Assembly (NCBI RefSeq): GCF_024399415.1
Contig: NZ_CP029257.1
Span: 62,001 to 126,000, forward strand
Source: Streptococcus oralis
GTDB taxonomy: Bacteria; Bacillota; Bacilli; Lactobacillales; Streptococcaceae
Direction: 5' to 3'
DNA length: 64,000 nucleotides
In this document: positions 52,249-62,882 of the stretch, piece by piece
How the letters are laid out: each line of letters starts with the position of its first letter
Numbering within the stretch: position 1 is the stretch's first letter
Made by a program: the position numbers and the translations under genes
Notes under the pieces: generated by a model
Seen by the model: the letters and a program-made list of their open reading frames with translations, nothing else
Database searches by the model: none
What the model was told of the DNA's origin: nothing

Positions 52249-52334
52249 GAATACTCCTTTCATAGGATACGAGATTGAAGTTTGTCTCCAATCACTAGAT
52301 AGGCAACTGCAATCATTCGTAAATTTATAAAATC

Positions 52335-52361
52335 AAAGGGGGATTTGTATTCTCCCCCCTT
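52335..52361 (-). promoter_or_regulatory. malX-malC intercistronic stem-loop
   Basis: On the minus strand AAGGGGGGA pairs with TCCCCCTTT around AGATACAAA-like loop bases, followed by GATTTTAT. It would partly terminate or protect the malX mRNA, so that the binding protein is made in excess over the permeases, as in other maltose operons. Confidence 0.75.
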
Positions 52362-52374
52362 GTAACGAATTCAA

Positions 52375-53646
52375 TTATTCACCAAATTTTTGTTTGATTG
52401 TTTCTTTGATCAATGTTACAGCATCGTTAGCAGCTGTCTTAGCATCTTTTTTACCACTTACAGCGTCAAAGAGCATTGTTTTAGCTGGATCCCAAACAGC
52501 TGACATTTGAGAAATGTTTGGCATTGGTTGAGCGTTCTTGAACTGTTTGATAACAGCTGTTGTCAACTCATCGTTTTTACCTTCAGCGTATGAACGAGCT
52601 TCAGTGTTAGCTGGGATTTCGTTAGTTGCATCGTAGAATGCTTTTTGTTGTTCAGTTGAAACAAGGAAGTCTACAAATTTTTGTGCAGCTTCAAGGTTCT
52701 TAGTGCTTGATGGGATGATCCAAGCTTTACCACCACCGAATGGTGTGTATTCTTTACCATTTGGAAGAGTTGGAATAGTAGCAACACCGTAGTTTACTTT
52801 AGCATCTTTGAATGCTTGAGCTTTCCAAGGTCCATCGATGATAGCAGCTGTTTTACCTTCTTGGAATTGAGTTTGGATCAAGTTTGCAGCACCTTCAGTA
52901 TCTTGCATACCTTTAGGCCATTTTTCATACCAAGATTTAGCGTAGTTGACACCAGTGATAGAACCGTCGTTTGCAAGACCGATGTCTTTAGCGTCTTTAC
53001 CGTTTTGTCCGAATACGTAACCACCGTTACCAGCAAGGAGTCCGTATGCGTAGTAGAAGTTTGTCCAGTCAGCTAGGAATGCAGTAGTTTTGCCATCTTC
53101 ACCAGCGAAAGCGTATTTGCTGTCTTTAGCAAGTTCTTCTAATTCAGCAAAAGTTTTTGGAGCTTCTTTAAGCAAGTCTTTGTTGTAGTACATAACAAGT
53201 GACTCGATAACGGCAGGAGCACCGTAAACTTTACCGTCAGCAGCTGTTACAAGAGATTTAGTTTTATCATCTGTTTTAGCGCCGTCGCTCAAAGTAACTT
53301 CTGAAAGTTGTCCGTCAGTACCAAGGCTACCTACACGGTCGTATGGAGCCATCATAACGTCAGCAGCTTGACCTGATTGGTTGTCAAGTGAAAGTTTGTC
53401 AAGTCCACCAAGTTGGTCACCTGATTTGATGTTAACTTTTGTACCTGATTCTTTTTCATAAGCTGCAGCAACTTTTTCAGCGTAGGCTTTGTATTGGTCT
53501 TCAACGTAGAAAGTGATTTCTTTTGCTTCAGATGAGCTAGTATCAGCTGCTTTATCAGCAGTTTTGCTTCCGCAAGCTACCAAAAGTAAGCTAGCAAGAG
53601 TAGCAGTTCCGAGCACAGCAGCGCTCTTCATGAATTTAGATGACAT
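52375..53646 (-). CDS. malX: Maltodextrin-binding lipoprotein MalX
   Basis: 423 residues. Signal peptide with lipobox LLVACGSK (cysteine 25), then a type I extracellular binding protein: EITFYVEDQYKAYAEKVAAA, DVMMAPYDRVG, IDGPWKAQAFKD and VWDPAKTMLFDAV. It captures maltodextrins and glycogen-derived oligosaccharides for MalC/MalD. It is the first gene of malXCD. The promoter and two operators lie at 53686-53750. Confidence 0.97.
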   Translation of the reverse strand: MSSKFMKSAAVLGTATLASLLLVACGSKTADKAADTSSSEAKEITFYVEDQYKAYAEKVAAAYEKESGTKVNIKSGDQLGGLDKLSLDNQSGQAADVMMAPYDRVGSLGTDGQLSEVTLSDGAKTDDKTKSLVTAADGKVYGAPAVIESLVMYYNKDLLKEAPKTFAELEELAKDSKYAFAGEDGKTTAFLADWTNFYYAYGLLAGNGGYVFGQNGKDAKDIGLANDGSITGVNYAKSWYEKWPKGMQDTEGAANLIQTQFQEGKTAAIIDGPWKAQAFKDAKVNYGVATIPTLPNGKEYTPFGGGKAWIIPSSTKNLEAAQKFVDFLVSTEQQKAFYDATNEIPANTEARSYAEGKNDELTTAVIKQFKNAQPMPNISQMSAVWDPAKTMLFDAVSGKKDAKTAANDAVTLIKETIKQKFGE

Positions 53647-54119
53647 AGTGTATTCCTCCTAAAGAATAACAAAAATAATTTAATGAGAAAACGCAAACGT
53701 TTTCTTTTACGAACTTAGTATAGCACAAATAGAAAACGGTTGCAAGTTTTTTTAGCAAAAATTTTAAAAAAATTTTAAGGTTTCAAACATTTATTAAAGC
53801 CTATATATAGGAAAGAACTTAAAATGTTTGTTTTTTTGAATTGAAAATATATTAGGAAAACGATTGCGTAAATTCGGCTCGGTTTTTCAGAAAATAGAGC
53901 AGATATTGGGAATGAATTATCTTAAATCAGAAAATCTTTAAAATTTTTTCGCTTATTTCATAAAATATCAGTGGCAACAAGTTTTGTTTGATTAAAATAA
54001 TTCAAAAAAATTTTTTAAAAACGCTTGCATTTGTTTTTGAAATGCGTTATACTTAAATTAACGCAAACGTTTGCGCCTTGATTGCGCAACGTTTTATAAC
54101 AAACACATGAGGTGCTATT
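53647..54119. promoter_or_regulatory. malX / malM divergent control region
   Basis: 473 AT-rich bases. For malX (minus): -35 TTGCAA (53745-53740), 17 bases, -10 TATACT (53722-53717); operators AGAAAACG/CGTTTTCT (53686-53705) downstream and AAAACGGTTGCAAGTTTT (53733-53750) over the -35. For malM (plus): TTGCAT (54025-54030), 17 bases, TATACT (54048-54053), and the perfect palindrome CGCAAACGTTTGCG (54062-54075) at the start point. A further half-like site AAAACGATTGCGTAA lies at 53857-53871 between them. Confidence 0.88.
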
Positions 54120-55637
54120 ATGAAAAAACGTCAAAGTGGTGTGTTGATGCACATCTCTTCTCTACCAGGAGCATACGGGATTGGATCATTTGGCCAAACT
54201 GCCTATGATTTCGTCGATTTCTTGGTTCGTACGAAGCAACGTTACTGGCAAATTCTCCCTCTTGGGACAACAAGCTACGGAGATTCTCCATACCAATCAT
54301 TCTCGGCCTTTGCTGGAAATACGCATTTTATCGACCTTGATATCTTGGTAGAGCAAGGCTTGCTCGAAGCTAGTGACCTTGAAGGTGTTGACTTTGGTAG
54401 CGATGCATCTGAAGTTGATTATGCGAAGATTTATTATGCACGTCGTCCGCTTTTAGAAAAAGCAGTTAAACGTTTCTTGGAAGAGGGTGATGTCAAAGAT
54501 TTTGAGAAGTTTGCTAAAGACAACCAATCATGGCTTGAACTCTTCGCAGAATATATGGCGATTAAAGAGCATTTTGACAATCTTGCTTGGACAGAATGGC
54601 CAGATGCAGACGCTCGTGCTCGTAAAACTTCAGCGCTTGAAAGCTACCGTGAGGAATTGGCAGACAAGTTGGTTTACCACCGTGTGACTCAATACTTCTT
54701 CTTCCAACAATGGTTGAAATTGAAAGCTTACGCTAACGACAACCACATCGAAATCGTTGGGGACATGCCTATCTATGTAGCGGAAGATTCAAGCGACATG
54801 TGGGCAAATCCACATCTCTTCAAGACAGATGCCAATGGTAAAGCAACTTGCATCGCAGGATGCCCACCAGATGAGTTTTCTGCCACTGGTCAGCTTTGGG
54901 GCAACCCAATCTATGACTGGGAAGCAATGGACAAAGACGGTTACAAATGGTGGATTGAACGCTTGCGCGAAAGCTTCAAGATCTACGATATCGTTCGTAT
55001 CGACCACTTCCGCGGTTTCGAATCTTACTGGGAAATTCCTGCTGGTTCCGATACAGCAGCACCTGGTAAATGGGTGAAAGGTCCAGGGTACAAACTCTTC
55101 GCAGCCGTTAAGGAAGAGCTTGGTGAGCTAAACATCATCGCAGAAGACCTTGGTTTCATGACAGATGAAGTCATTGAGTTGCGTGAACGCACTGGCTTCC
55201 CAGGAATGAAGATTCTTCAATTCGCCTTCAACCCAGAAGATGAAAGTATCGATAGCCCACACTTGGCACCTGCCAACTCTGTTATGTACACAGGAACACA
55301 CGATAACAATACAGTCCTTGGTTGGTACCGTAATGAGATCGACGATCCAACTCGTGAATATATGGCTCGTTACACGAACCGTAAAGAGTACGAAACAGTG
55401 CCACACGCAATGCTTCGCACAGTATTTTCATCCGTTAGCTTCATGGCTATTGCAACCATGCAAGACTTGCTAGAACTAGATGAGTCAGCTCGTATGAACT
55501 TCCCATCTACTCTTGGTGGAAACTGGTCATGGCGTATGACAGCAGACCAACTCACACCAGCTGTTGAAGAAACTTTGCTTGACTTGACTACAATTTATCG
55601 CCGAATTAATGAAAATTTGGTAGAATTAAAGAAATAA
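54120..55637 (+). CDS. malM: 4-alpha-glucanotransferase (amylomaltase, GH77)
   Basis: 505 residues. Transfers glucan chains between maltodextrins, releasing glucose and lengthening chains for phosphorolysis. GH77 landmarks are MHISSLPGAYGIGSFG (about 10-25), WQILPLGTTSYGDSPYQSFS, the nucleophile region YDIVRIDHFRGFESYW (D about 291), the acid/base IIAEDLGFMTDEV (E about 340) and the stabiliser TGTHDNNTVLGW (D about 392). It is coupled with malP 24 bases downstream; together they degrade imported maltodextrins. Confidence 0.97.
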   Translation: MKKRQSGVLMHISSLPGAYGIGSFGQTAYDFVDFLVRTKQRYWQILPLGTTSYGDSPYQSFSAFAGNTHFIDLDILVEQGLLEASDLEGVDFGSDASEVDYAKIYYARRPLLEKAVKRFLEEGDVKDFEKFAKDNQSWLELFAEYMAIKEHFDNLAWTEWPDADARARKTSALESYREELADKLVYHRVTQYFFFQQWLKLKAYANDNHIEIVGDMPIYVAEDSSDMWANPHLFKTDANGKATCIAGCPPDEFSATGQLWGNPIYDWEAMDKDGYKWWIERLRESFKIYDIVRIDHFRGFESYWEIPAGSDTAAPGKWVKGPGYKLFAAVKEELGELNIIAEDLGFMTDEVIELRERTGFPGMKILQFAFNPEDESIDSPHLAPANSVMYTGTHDNNTVLGWYRNEIDDPTREYMARYTNRKEYETVPHAMLRTVFSSVSFMAIATMQDLLELDESARMNFPSTLGGNWSWRMTADQLTPAVEETLLDLTTIYRRINENLVELKK

Positions 55638-55661
55638 GACAATATCAGGAGACACATAAAC

Positions 55662-57920
55662 ATGTTACCATTAAACGAATTTGTACAAAAACGTTACAAT
55701 AAAACCATTGCAGAATGTAGCAATGAAGAGCTTTACCTTGCTCTTCTTAACTACAGCAAACTTGCTAGCAGTCAAAAACCAGTCAACACTGGTAAGAAAA
55801 AAGTTTACTACATCTCAGCTGAGTTCTTGATCGGTAAACTCTTGTCAAACAACTTGATTAACCTTGGACTTTATGACGATGTGAAAAAAGAACTTGCAGC
55901 TGCAGGTAAAGAGTTGATCGAAATCGAAGAAGTCGAATTGGAACCATCACTTGGTAACGGTGGTTTGGGACGTTTGGCAGCCTGCTTTATCGACTCAATC
56001 GCTACACTTGGTTTGAATGGTGATGGTGTTGGTTTGAACTACCACTTCGGTCTTTTCCAACAAGTTCTTAAAAACAACCAACAAGAAACAATTCCTAACG
56101 CTTGGTTGACAGAGCAAAACTGGTTGGTTCGCTCAAGCCGTAGCTACCAAGTGCCATTTGCACACTTCACATTGACATCAACTCTTTACGATATTGATGT
56201 ACCTGGCTACAAGACAGCTACTAAAAACCGCTTGCGTTTGTTTGACTTGGATTCAGTTGATTCTTCTATCATCGAAGATGGTATCAACTTTGACAAGACA
56301 GATATCGCTCGCAACTTGACTCTCTTCCTTTACCCAGACGATAGCGACAAGCAAGGTGAATTGCTCCGTATCTTCCAACAATACTTCATGGTTTCAAACG
56401 GTGCACAATTGATCATCGACGAAGCAATCGAAAAAGGAAGCAACTTGCATGACCTTGCGGACTATGCAGTTGTACAAATCAATGATACTCACCCATCAAT
56501 GGTGATTCCTGAATTGATTCGTCTCTTGACTGCACGTGGTATCGAACTTGATGAAGCAATCTCAATCGTCCGTAGCATGACTGCCTACACTAACCACACA
56601 ATCCTTGCTGAAGCCCTTGAAAAATGGCCTCTTGAATTCTTGGAAGAAGTGGTTCCTCACTTGGTACCAATCATCAAAGAATTGGACCGTCGTGTGAAGG
56701 CAGAATACAAAGACCCAGCTGTTCAAATCATCGATGAGAATGATCGTGTACACATGGCTCACATGGATATCCACTACGGATACAGCGTAAACGGGGTTGC
56801 AGCTCTTCACACTGAAATCTTGAAGAACTCAGAGTTGAAAGCTTTCTACGACATCTACCCAGAAAAATTCAACAACAAAACAAACGGTATCACATTCCGT
56901 CGTTGGCTCATGCATGCTAACCCAAGCTTGTCTCACTACTTGGATGAGATTCTTGGACATGGTTGGCACCATGAAGCAGATGAACTTGAAAAACTCTTGT
57001 CATACGAAGACAAGGCTGCTGTCAAAGAAAAATTGGAAAGCATCAAAGCTCACAACAAACGTAAATTGGCTCGTCACTTGAAAGAGCACCAAGGTGTGGA
57101 AATCAATACAAACTCTATCTTTGATATCCAGATCAAACGTCTTCACGAGTACAAACGCCAACAAATGAACGCTTTGTATGTGATCCACAAATACCTTGAT
57201 ATCAAGGCTGGTAACATCCCTGCTCGTCCAATCACAGTCTTCTTTGGTGGTAAAGCAGCTCCTGCCTACACAATCGCTCAAGACATCATTCACTTGATCC
57301 TTTGCTTGTCAGAAGTGATTGCTAACGACCCAGCTGTAGCTCCACACTTGCAAGTCGTAATGGTTGAAAACTACAACGTTACTGCAGCAAGCTTCTTGAT
57401 CCCAGCATGTGACATCTCAGAACAAATCTCACTTGCTTCTAAAGAAGCTTCAGGTACTGGTAACATGAAATTCATGTTGAACGGAGCTTTGACTCTTGGT
57501 ACTATGGACGGAGCTAACGTAGAAATCGCTGAATTGGTTGGCGACGAAAACATCTACATCTTCGGTGAAGATTCAGAAACTGTTATCGACCTTTACGCAA
57601 AAGCAGCATACAAATCAAGCGAATTCTATGCTCGTGAAGCCATCAAACCATTGGTTGACTTCATCGTCAGCGACGCTGTTCTTGCAGTAGGTAAGAAAGA
57701 ACGCTTGGAACGTCTTTACAACGAATTGATCAACAAAGACTGGTTCATGACTCTTCTTGACTTGGAAGACTACATTAAAGTCAAAGAGCAAATGCTTGCT
57801 GACTACGAAGACCGTGACGCATGGTTGGATAAAGTCATCGTTAACATTGCCAAAGCAGGATTCTTCTCATCTGACCGTACAATCGCCCAGTACAACAAAG
57901 ATATCTGGCACTTGAACTAA
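55662..57920 (+). CDS. malP: Maltodextrin/glycogen phosphorylase (GT35)
   Basis: 752 residues. Phosphorolyses alpha-1,4-glucans to glucose-1-phosphate. Landmarks: [19 protein letters not shown] (about 87-105), [31 protein letters not shown], and the pyridoxal-phosphate lysine in [20 protein letters not shown] (about K599). Short N-terminus as in MalP-type enzymes, without the allosteric extension. AGGAGA precedes ATG 55662. A terminator follows. Confidence 0.97.
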   Translation: MLPLNEFVQKRYNKTIAECSNEELYLALLNYSKLASSQKPVNTGKKKVYYISAEFLIGKLLSNNLINLGLYDDVKKELAAAGKELIEIEEVELEPSLGNGGLGRLAACFIDSIATLGLNGDGVGLNYHFGLFQQVLKNNQQETIPNAWLTEQNWLVRSSRSYQVPFAHFTLTSTLYDIDVPGYKTATKNRLRLFDLDSVDSSIIEDGINFDKTDIARNLTLFLYPDDSDKQGELLRIFQQYFMVSNGAQLIIDEAIEKGSNLHDLADYAVVQINDTHPSMVIPELIRLLTARGIELDEAISIVRSMTAYTNHTILAEALEKWPLEFLEEVVPHLVPIIKELDRRVKAEYKDPAVQIIDENDRVHMAHMDIHYGYSVNGVAALHTEILKNSELKAFYDIYPEKFNNKTNGITFRRWLMHANPSLSHYLDEILGHGWHHEADELEKLLSYEDKAAVKEKLESIKAHNKRKLARHLKEHQGVEINTNSIFDIQIKRLHEYKRQQMNALYVIHKYLDIKAGNIPARPITVFFGGKAAPAYTIAQDIIHLILCLSEVIANDPAVAPHLQVVMVENYNVTAASFLIPACDISEQISLASKEASGTGNMKFMLNGALTLGTMDGANVEIAELVGDENIYIFGEDSETVIDLYAKAAYKSSEFYAREAIKPLVDFIVSDAVLAVGKKERLERLYNELINKDWFMTLLDLEDYIKVKEQMLADYEDRDAWLDKVIVNIAKAGFFSSDRTIAQYNKDIWHLN

Positions 57921-57940
57921 GATTTTTTGCAACAGATTAT

Positions 57941-57973
57941 AAAAAGCGCATCTAAAAAGATGCGCTTTTTTTA
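57941..57973 (+). terminator. malMP terminator
   Basis: AAAAGCGCATCT and AGATGCGCTTTT pair around AAAA, followed by TTTAT. Confidence 0.93.
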
Positions 57974-57986
57974 TCTTTAAAATATT

Positions 57987-58835
57987 TCACCCTACTTTCC
58001 CAATCAAAATCTCTGCCTCAATGGTAATCTCAGTCAACTGAGTCCAGTCAATCTTGGTATGATCAACGTGAAAGAGTAAGGGTGTCATGGTAAGCAGGGC
58101 TTGACGTTGCTCTGCTGTGATGGGTTTGGTTAGAGAAGCTATTTGGCTAGATTGGATGCTGAAATGTTCCTGGAAATGTTCTTTGATATCTTGGTTGGAA
58201 TAATCCTTCTTTGTCAGCTGGTCCTGCACCATTTGGCGGATTTCTTTGAGGTGGTTTTCAGTAGGGATGACCTTAATCAAGATACCGTCTTTGGATAAAA
58301 CGCGACGAAACTCCCCATAGTTGGCAGGCGAAAAGATGTCAAGCAGGATATCCATGCTGGCGTCTTTTATAGGAAGACGAGCCAGGTCACCAACAAACCA
58401 ATTGACCGCCCAGTTGGGTTCACTCTTGGCAGCGATTTGAACGGAATCTTTGGAAATATCAAAGGCATAGAAGGTTTTTTCAGAATGACTTTCTTGGAGT
58501 TTACGAGAGTAGAAACCTTCACCACAACCGATGTCCAAGACAGTTTTTGCAGATGATTTAGTCGCTAGTAGGTCTGAGATGGTTTCTAAGATAGTCTGAT
58601 AAAAACCAGCTTCCAGAATTTGCTGGCGGTTTTGAAAGTTTTCCTTGTCGTAGTTGGTGGATTGTTTGATTTGAGGTGCCAGATTGACATAGCCGAATTT
58701 TGCTAGATCAAAAGAATGGTGGTTGCTACACTTGAGGCTAGACTCTACCAAGGTGAGATTTTCTTGGCAGATGGGGCAGGCAAAGGCACTAGCAGAAGCA
58801 AAGCGCTGGAGTTTTGGTTTGAGGTTTGTATTCAT
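57987..58835 (-). CDS. rlmA: 23S rRNA (guanine-N1)-methyltransferase, RlmA family
   Basis: 282 residues. The N-terminal zinc finger (FACPICQENLTLVESSLKC and CSNHHSFD) and the SAM-binding core TVLDIGCGEGFYSRKL (about 94-109) are those of RrmA/RlmA. In streptococci RlmA-II modifies G748 of 23S rRNA, which affects telithromycin susceptibility. It is convergent with malP and downstream of tyrS on the same strand. Confidence 0.92.
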   Translation of the reverse strand: MNTNLKPKLQRFASASAFACPICQENLTLVESSLKCSNHHSFDLAKFGYVNLAPQIKQSTNYDKENFQNRQQILEAGFYQTILETISDLLATKSSAKTVLDIGCGEGFYSRKLQESHSEKTFYAFDISKDSVQIAAKSEPNWAVNWFVGDLARLPIKDASMDILLDIFSPANYGEFRRVLSKDGILIKVIPTENHLKEIRQMVQDQLTKKDYSNQDIKEHFQEHFSIQSSQIASLTKPITAEQRQALLTMTPLLFHVDHTKIDWTQLTEITIEAEILIGKVG

Positions 58836-58888
58836 AGTTTAAGTCTAGCAAAAAAAGAACTGGATGGCAAATGCCTCCAGTTTGCTTT

Positions 58889-60145
58889 TTAATATGTAAG
58901 GACGAAGTATTTTTTCTTACCACGTCGGATAACAGTGAGTTCGTTCTCTAACTTATCTGCATCTCCTAAGACATAGTCAAGGTCTTGGATACGGTCGCCG
59001 TTGACGTAGATAGCTCCGTTTTGAACGTCTTCACGGGCTTGGCGTTTGGAATTGACCACACCAGATGAGACGAGAAGTTCCACGATATTGTGGTTTTCGT
59101 CTGCTTGTACTTGGTAGTTTGGCACTCCACGAAGTCCTTGTTTGAGTTCTTTGACAGAAAGGTTTTTAATGTTTCCAGCAAAGAGTTGCTCAGTGATGTT
59201 AAGAGCTTCTTTGTAAGCTTCTTCTCCGTGGACAAGAGTCACGACTTCACGAGCCAGGACTTTTTGAGCCAAGCGTTCGTGTGGAGCAGCTTCAAATTGT
59301 TTACGGATGTCTTCGATCTCATCAAGTGACAAGAAGGTAAAGATTTTCAAGAAGCGAACAGCGTCAGCGTCCATGACGTTCATCCAGAATTGGTACATTT
59401 CGTATGGAGAAGTCTTTTCAGGGTTGAGCCAGACTGCGTTTCCTTCTGATTTACCAAATTTCTTACCAGTCGCATCAGTAATAAGGGGAACTGTGATAAC
59501 ATGACCTGTCTTGTCAGCCTTACGACGAAGCAATTCTGTCCCAGCTGTCATATTTCCCCACTGGTCAGAACCACCGATTTGTAGGGTGACGTTGTGCTCT
59601 TGGTTAAGGACGTAGAAGTCATAGCCTTGCATGATTTGGTAGGCAAACTCTGTGTAAGAAATCCCTGTTTCGATCCGTTTTTTCACAGACTCTTTGCTCA
59701 TCATGTAGTTGACAGTGAAGTATTTTCCGATATCACGGAGGAAGTCAATGAAGCTGATGCTGCCAAACCAGTCGTAGTTGTTGACCATGACAGCTTTATT
59801 TTCACCATTTTCAAAATCAAGAAAGCGAGAAAGTTGTCCTTGGATAGACTTGACCCAGCCATTTACTGTGTCTTTTGTTTGGAGACTACGTTCAGCATCT
59901 CTGAAGGACGGATCTCCGATGAGACCTGTAGCACCGCCAACGAGCGCATAAGGTTTGTGACCTGCTAGTTGCAAACGACGACTGGTCAAGATTGCGACAA
60001 GGTGGCCGAGGTGAAGGCTGTCAGCAGTTGGATCGTAGCCAGTATAATAAGAAACTTGACCTTCTTCTAGGGCTTTGCGCAACGCTTCTTCATCAGTCGT
60101 CTGAAAAATCAAACCACGCTCTTTTAGCTCATCAAAAATGTGCAT
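58889..60145 (-). CDS. tyrS: Tyrosyl-tRNA synthetase
   Basis: 418 residues, class [21 protein letters not shown] carries the HIGH-type motif, [12 protein letters not shown] and [13 protein letters not shown] the KMSKS-type motif (KFGKS), and the C-terminal S4 RNA-binding domain is at about 350-415 ([20 protein letters not shown]). AAAGGAGAAA precedes ATG 60145. No T-box leader is visible in the short upstream region. Confidence 0.98.
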   Translation of the reverse strand: MHIFDELKERGLIFQTTDEEALRKALEEGQVSYYTGYDPTADSLHLGHLVAILTSRRLQLAGHKPYALVGGATGLIGDPSFRDAERSLQTKDTVNGWVKSIQGQLSRFLDFENGENKAVMVNNYDWFGSISFIDFLRDIGKYFTVNYMMSKESVKKRIETGISYTEFAYQIMQGYDFYVLNQEHNVTLQIGGSDQWGNMTAGTELLRRKADKTGHVITVPLITDATGKKFGKSEGNAVWLNPEKTSPYEMYQFWMNVMDADAVRFLKIFTFLSLDEIEDIRKQFEAAPHERLAQKVLAREVVTLVHGEEAYKEALNITEQLFAGNIKNLSVKELKQGLRGVPNYQVQADENHNIVELLVSSGVVNSKRQAREDVQNGAIYVNGDRIQDLDYVLGDADKLENELTVIRRGKKKYFVLTY

Positions 60146-60254
60146 GTGTCTTTTCTCCTTTATAAAATATTGTTTCTACCTATTGTATCACAAACTTGAT
60201 TAATAGCCTAGTGGAATAGGGAAGAAAGTGGCTATTTTATTGAAAGTTTCCCTT

Positions 60255-60268
60255 TTATGGTATAATAG
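60255..60268 (+). promoter_or_regulatory. pbp1b promoter (extended -10)
   Basis: TGGTATAAT (60258-60266) is an extended -10. TTGAAA at 60240-60245 is a possible -35 with a short, 15-base spacer. CGAGGA precedes ATG 60286. Confidence 0.7.
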
Positions 60269-60285
60269 AGAAAGCGAGGACATTC

Positions 60286-62805
60286 ATGAAAGAAAGAATT
60301 AATGAATTAAAAACAAAAATGCTGCATTTTTTCCAGCAGCTAATGCAACGAATTGTAAAATGGCAGAAAAGACTAGCAGAAAAACTAGCTAATAAGAAAA
60401 CCAGTAAAAAGGGGACCTCTCCTGATAAAGTTAGAAGGGCAGGGTCTATTTTTGCTAAGGTTTTGAGTGGGTTTAAAATAGTCTTTAATACTCTCTTTAT
60501 CTTAGGTTTTATCGGTGGACTGTTTGGCGCTGGTGTGGCTATGGGTTATGGAGTCGCTCTATTTGACAAGGCCCAGGTACCTCAAGCAGAAGAGTTGGTC
60601 AAGCAAGTGAAGGATATTGCCTCCATCTCAGAAATCACTTATTCTGACGGCAGTACCATTGCCTCGATCGAGGGCGATTTATTGCGCACTTCAGTCGCTT
60701 CAGATGCTATCTCAGATAACCTTAAGAAAGCTATTGTTGCGACAGAGGACGAGCATTTCAATGAGCACAAGGGAGTTGTGCCTAAGGCCGTTATTCGTGC
60801 GACCTTGGGAACCTTTGTCGGTCTGGGCTCGTCTAGTGGTGGTTCGACCTTGACCCAGCAGGTCATCAAGCAGCAAGTGGTGGGGGATGCTCCAACTCTA
60901 GCTCGTAAGGCTAAAGAGATTATTGATGCTCTAGCTTTAGAACGGGCCATGGGTAAGGATGAGATCTTGACAACCTACCTTAACATTGCTCCTTTTGGTC
61001 GCAATCATAAAGGTCAAAATATTGCAGGTGCCCAGCAGGCTGCAGAAGGAATCTTTGGAGTCAATGCTTCGGATTTAACGGTCCCTCAAGCTGCCTTTAT
61101 CGCAGGATTGCCACAGAGTCCGATTAGTTACTCTCCTTATGAATCTGATGGTAGTATGAAGAGTGATGAGGATATGGCTTTTGGGATTAAGCGTGCCAAG
61201 GATGTTCTCTACAACATGTACCGGACAGGGGCTCTAAGTCAGGAAGACTACGATAAGTACAAAGATTATGACTTCAAGAAAGACTTCCTACCATCTGGTA
61301 GCGTTAGTGGGACTTCGCGTGACTATCTCTACTATGCAACCTTGGCAGAAGCTACTGACCGCATGTACGACTACCTCATCCAACGAGATAATGTTTCTGC
61401 GCAAGAATTAAAGAATGAGTCCATTCAGAAATCCTATCGCGATCTAGCCGCTAAGGAAATTGAAAATGGTGGATATAAGATTACGACAACTATCAATAAA
61501 AATGTTCATGCTGCGATGCAAAATGCGGTTGCGACCTACGGCTACCTGCTAGATGATTCAACAGGCCAGCCTGAGGTGGGGAATGTCCTCATGGACAACC
61601 AAACGGGAGCTATCCTAGGATTTGTTGGTGGCCGTAATTATCAAGAAAATCAGAACAATCACGCTATCGATACCAAGCGTTCTCCAGCTTCAACCACAAA
61701 ACCTATATTGGCCTATGGTATCGCTATTGACCAAGGTTTGATGGGAAGTGCAAGTATCTTGTCAAACTATCCTACCAACTTCTCAAATGGGAATCCCATC
61801 ATGTATGTCAATAGTCCTGGTACGGGCATGATGACATTGGGAGAAGCCCTTAACTACTCATGGAATATCCCGGCCTACTGGACGTATCGTACGCTTCGAG
61901 AGAAGGGTGTGGATGTCAAAGGCTATATGGAAAAAATGGGTTACGAAATCCCAGAATATGGTATTGAAAGTTTACCGATGGGTGGGGGGATTGACGTTAC
62001 AGTTGCCCAGCATACCAACGGGTATCAAACTCTGGCCAACAATGGAGTTTACCATAAGAAACATATGATCGCGAAGATCGAGTCAACGGATGGCCGATTG
62101 GTGTACGAGCACAAGGATGAGCCTGTCCAAGTTTATTCAAAAGCGACAGCAACCATTATGCAAAGTCTCCTTCGGGATGTTATCTCATCTCGAATTACCT
62201 CAAGTTTCCAAACGGATTTGACGACTATCAATCCATCCCTAGCTCGTGCTGACTGGATTGGAAAAACTGGTACGACCAATGAAGATGAAAATATGTGGCT
62301 CATGCTTTCTACACCTCGCTTGACTTTGGGTGGCTGGTTAGGTCACGACGACAACCGACCACTAGCCAAAGGAGCAGGCCACTATCGTAATGCCAACTAT
62401 ATGGCCCACTTGGTCAATGCTATCCAACAAGCTGAACCTGGAATATGGGGGAATGAGCGCTTTAATCTGGATCCAAGTGTGACCAAGTCACAAGTTCTCC
62501 GATCTACAGGACAAAAACCAGGCAAGGTTTCCATCAATGGAAAAGAAATAGAAGTTTCTGGATCAACAGTAACGAGCTACTGGGCTACTAAAGAAGGTGC
62601 CCCAGTGACCACCTATCGCTTTGCTATTGGAGGAAGCGATGCAGATTATCTGAACGCATGGAAGAATATTCTAGGAAGCATTCCGGCAGTGACTCCTCCA
62701 AGCTCAAACAGTAGCTCAAGTTCAAGCAGTAGCTCTGGAAGTTCAAGTTCGAGTGGAAATACTCAAAGTGGTTCTTCAGGACGTTCACGTCTATTTAATC
62801 GTTAA
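60286..62805 (+). CDS. pbp1b: Penicillin-binding protein 1B (bifunctional class A PBP)
   Basis: 839 residues. Basic cytosolic N-terminus (about 1-60), one membrane helix (about 68-93), a glycosyltransferase domain GT51 (about 120-310) with the catalytic glutamate in [12 protein letters not shown], then [12 protein letters not shown] and [15 protein letters not shown], and a transpeptidase domain (about 430-740) with serine motif [11 protein letters not shown] and KTGTTNED. The tail is serine-rich ([19 protein letters not shown]). It polymerises and cross-links peptidoglycan. A terminator follows at 62810-62850. Confidence 0.97.
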   Translation: MKERINELKTKMLHFFQQLMQRIVKWQKRLAEKLANKKTSKKGTSPDKVRRAGSIFAKVLSGFKIVFNTLFILGFIGGLFGAGVAMGYGVALFDKAQVPQAEELVKQVKDIASISEITYSDGSTIASIEGDLLRTSVASDAISDNLKKAIVATEDEHFNEHKGVVPKAVIRATLGTFVGLGSSSGGSTLTQQVIKQQVVGDAPTLARKAKEIIDALALERAMGKDEILTTYLNIAPFGRNHKGQNIAGAQQAAEGIFGVNASDLTVPQAAFIAGLPQSPISYSPYESDGSMKSDEDMAFGIKRAKDVLYNMYRTGALSQEDYDKYKDYDFKKDFLPSGSVSGTSRDYLYYATLAEATDRMYDYLIQRDNVSAQELKNESIQKSYRDLAAKEIENGGYKITTTINKNVHAAMQNAVATYGYLLDDSTGQPEVGNVLMDNQTGAILGFVGGRNYQENQNNHAIDTKRSPASTTKPILAYGIAIDQGLMGSASILSNYPTNFSNGNPIMYVNSPGTGMMTLGEALNYSWNIPAYWTYRTLREKGVDVKGYMEKMGYEIPEYGIESLPMGGGIDVTVAQHTNGYQTLANNGVYHKKHMIAKIESTDGRLVYEHKDEPVQVYSKATATIMQSLLRDVISSRITSSFQTDLTTINPSLARADWIGKTGTTNEDENMWLMLSTPRLTLGGWLGHDDNRPLAKGAGHYRNANYMAHLVNAIQQAEPGIWGNERFNLDPSVTKSQVLRSTGQKPGKVSINGKEIEVSGSTVTSYWATKEGAPVTTYRFAIGGSDADYLNAWKNILGSIPAVTPPSSNSSSSSSSSSGSSSSSGNTQSGSSGRSRLFNR

Positions 62806-62811
62806 GAAAGA

Positions 62812-62848
62812 GTAGTAGCAAGGTTAGTAATTTCTCCTTGTTGCTACT
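62812..62848 (+). terminator. pbp1b terminator
   Basis: AGTAGCAAGG and CCTTGTTGCTACT pair with one bulge across a 12-base loop, followed by TTTTTT. Confidence 0.8.
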
Positions 62849-62882
62849 TTTTTCTTTGTTGGTTTCGTGTTACAATAATAAT

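Noticed and set aside
54001..54060. CiaR box at malM
   Set aside because: CiaR controls malMP in pneumococcus, but I could not find a TTTAAG-N5-TTTAAG sequence here; only CTTAAATTAA is present.
60146..60240. T-box leader for tyrS
   Set aside because: The upstream region is under 150 bases, with no specifier loop or T-box sequence.
62690..62800. Ser-rich tract at the PBP1B end as a repeat array
   Set aside because: It is a low-complexity coding tail normal for this protein, not a CRISPR or regulatory repeat.
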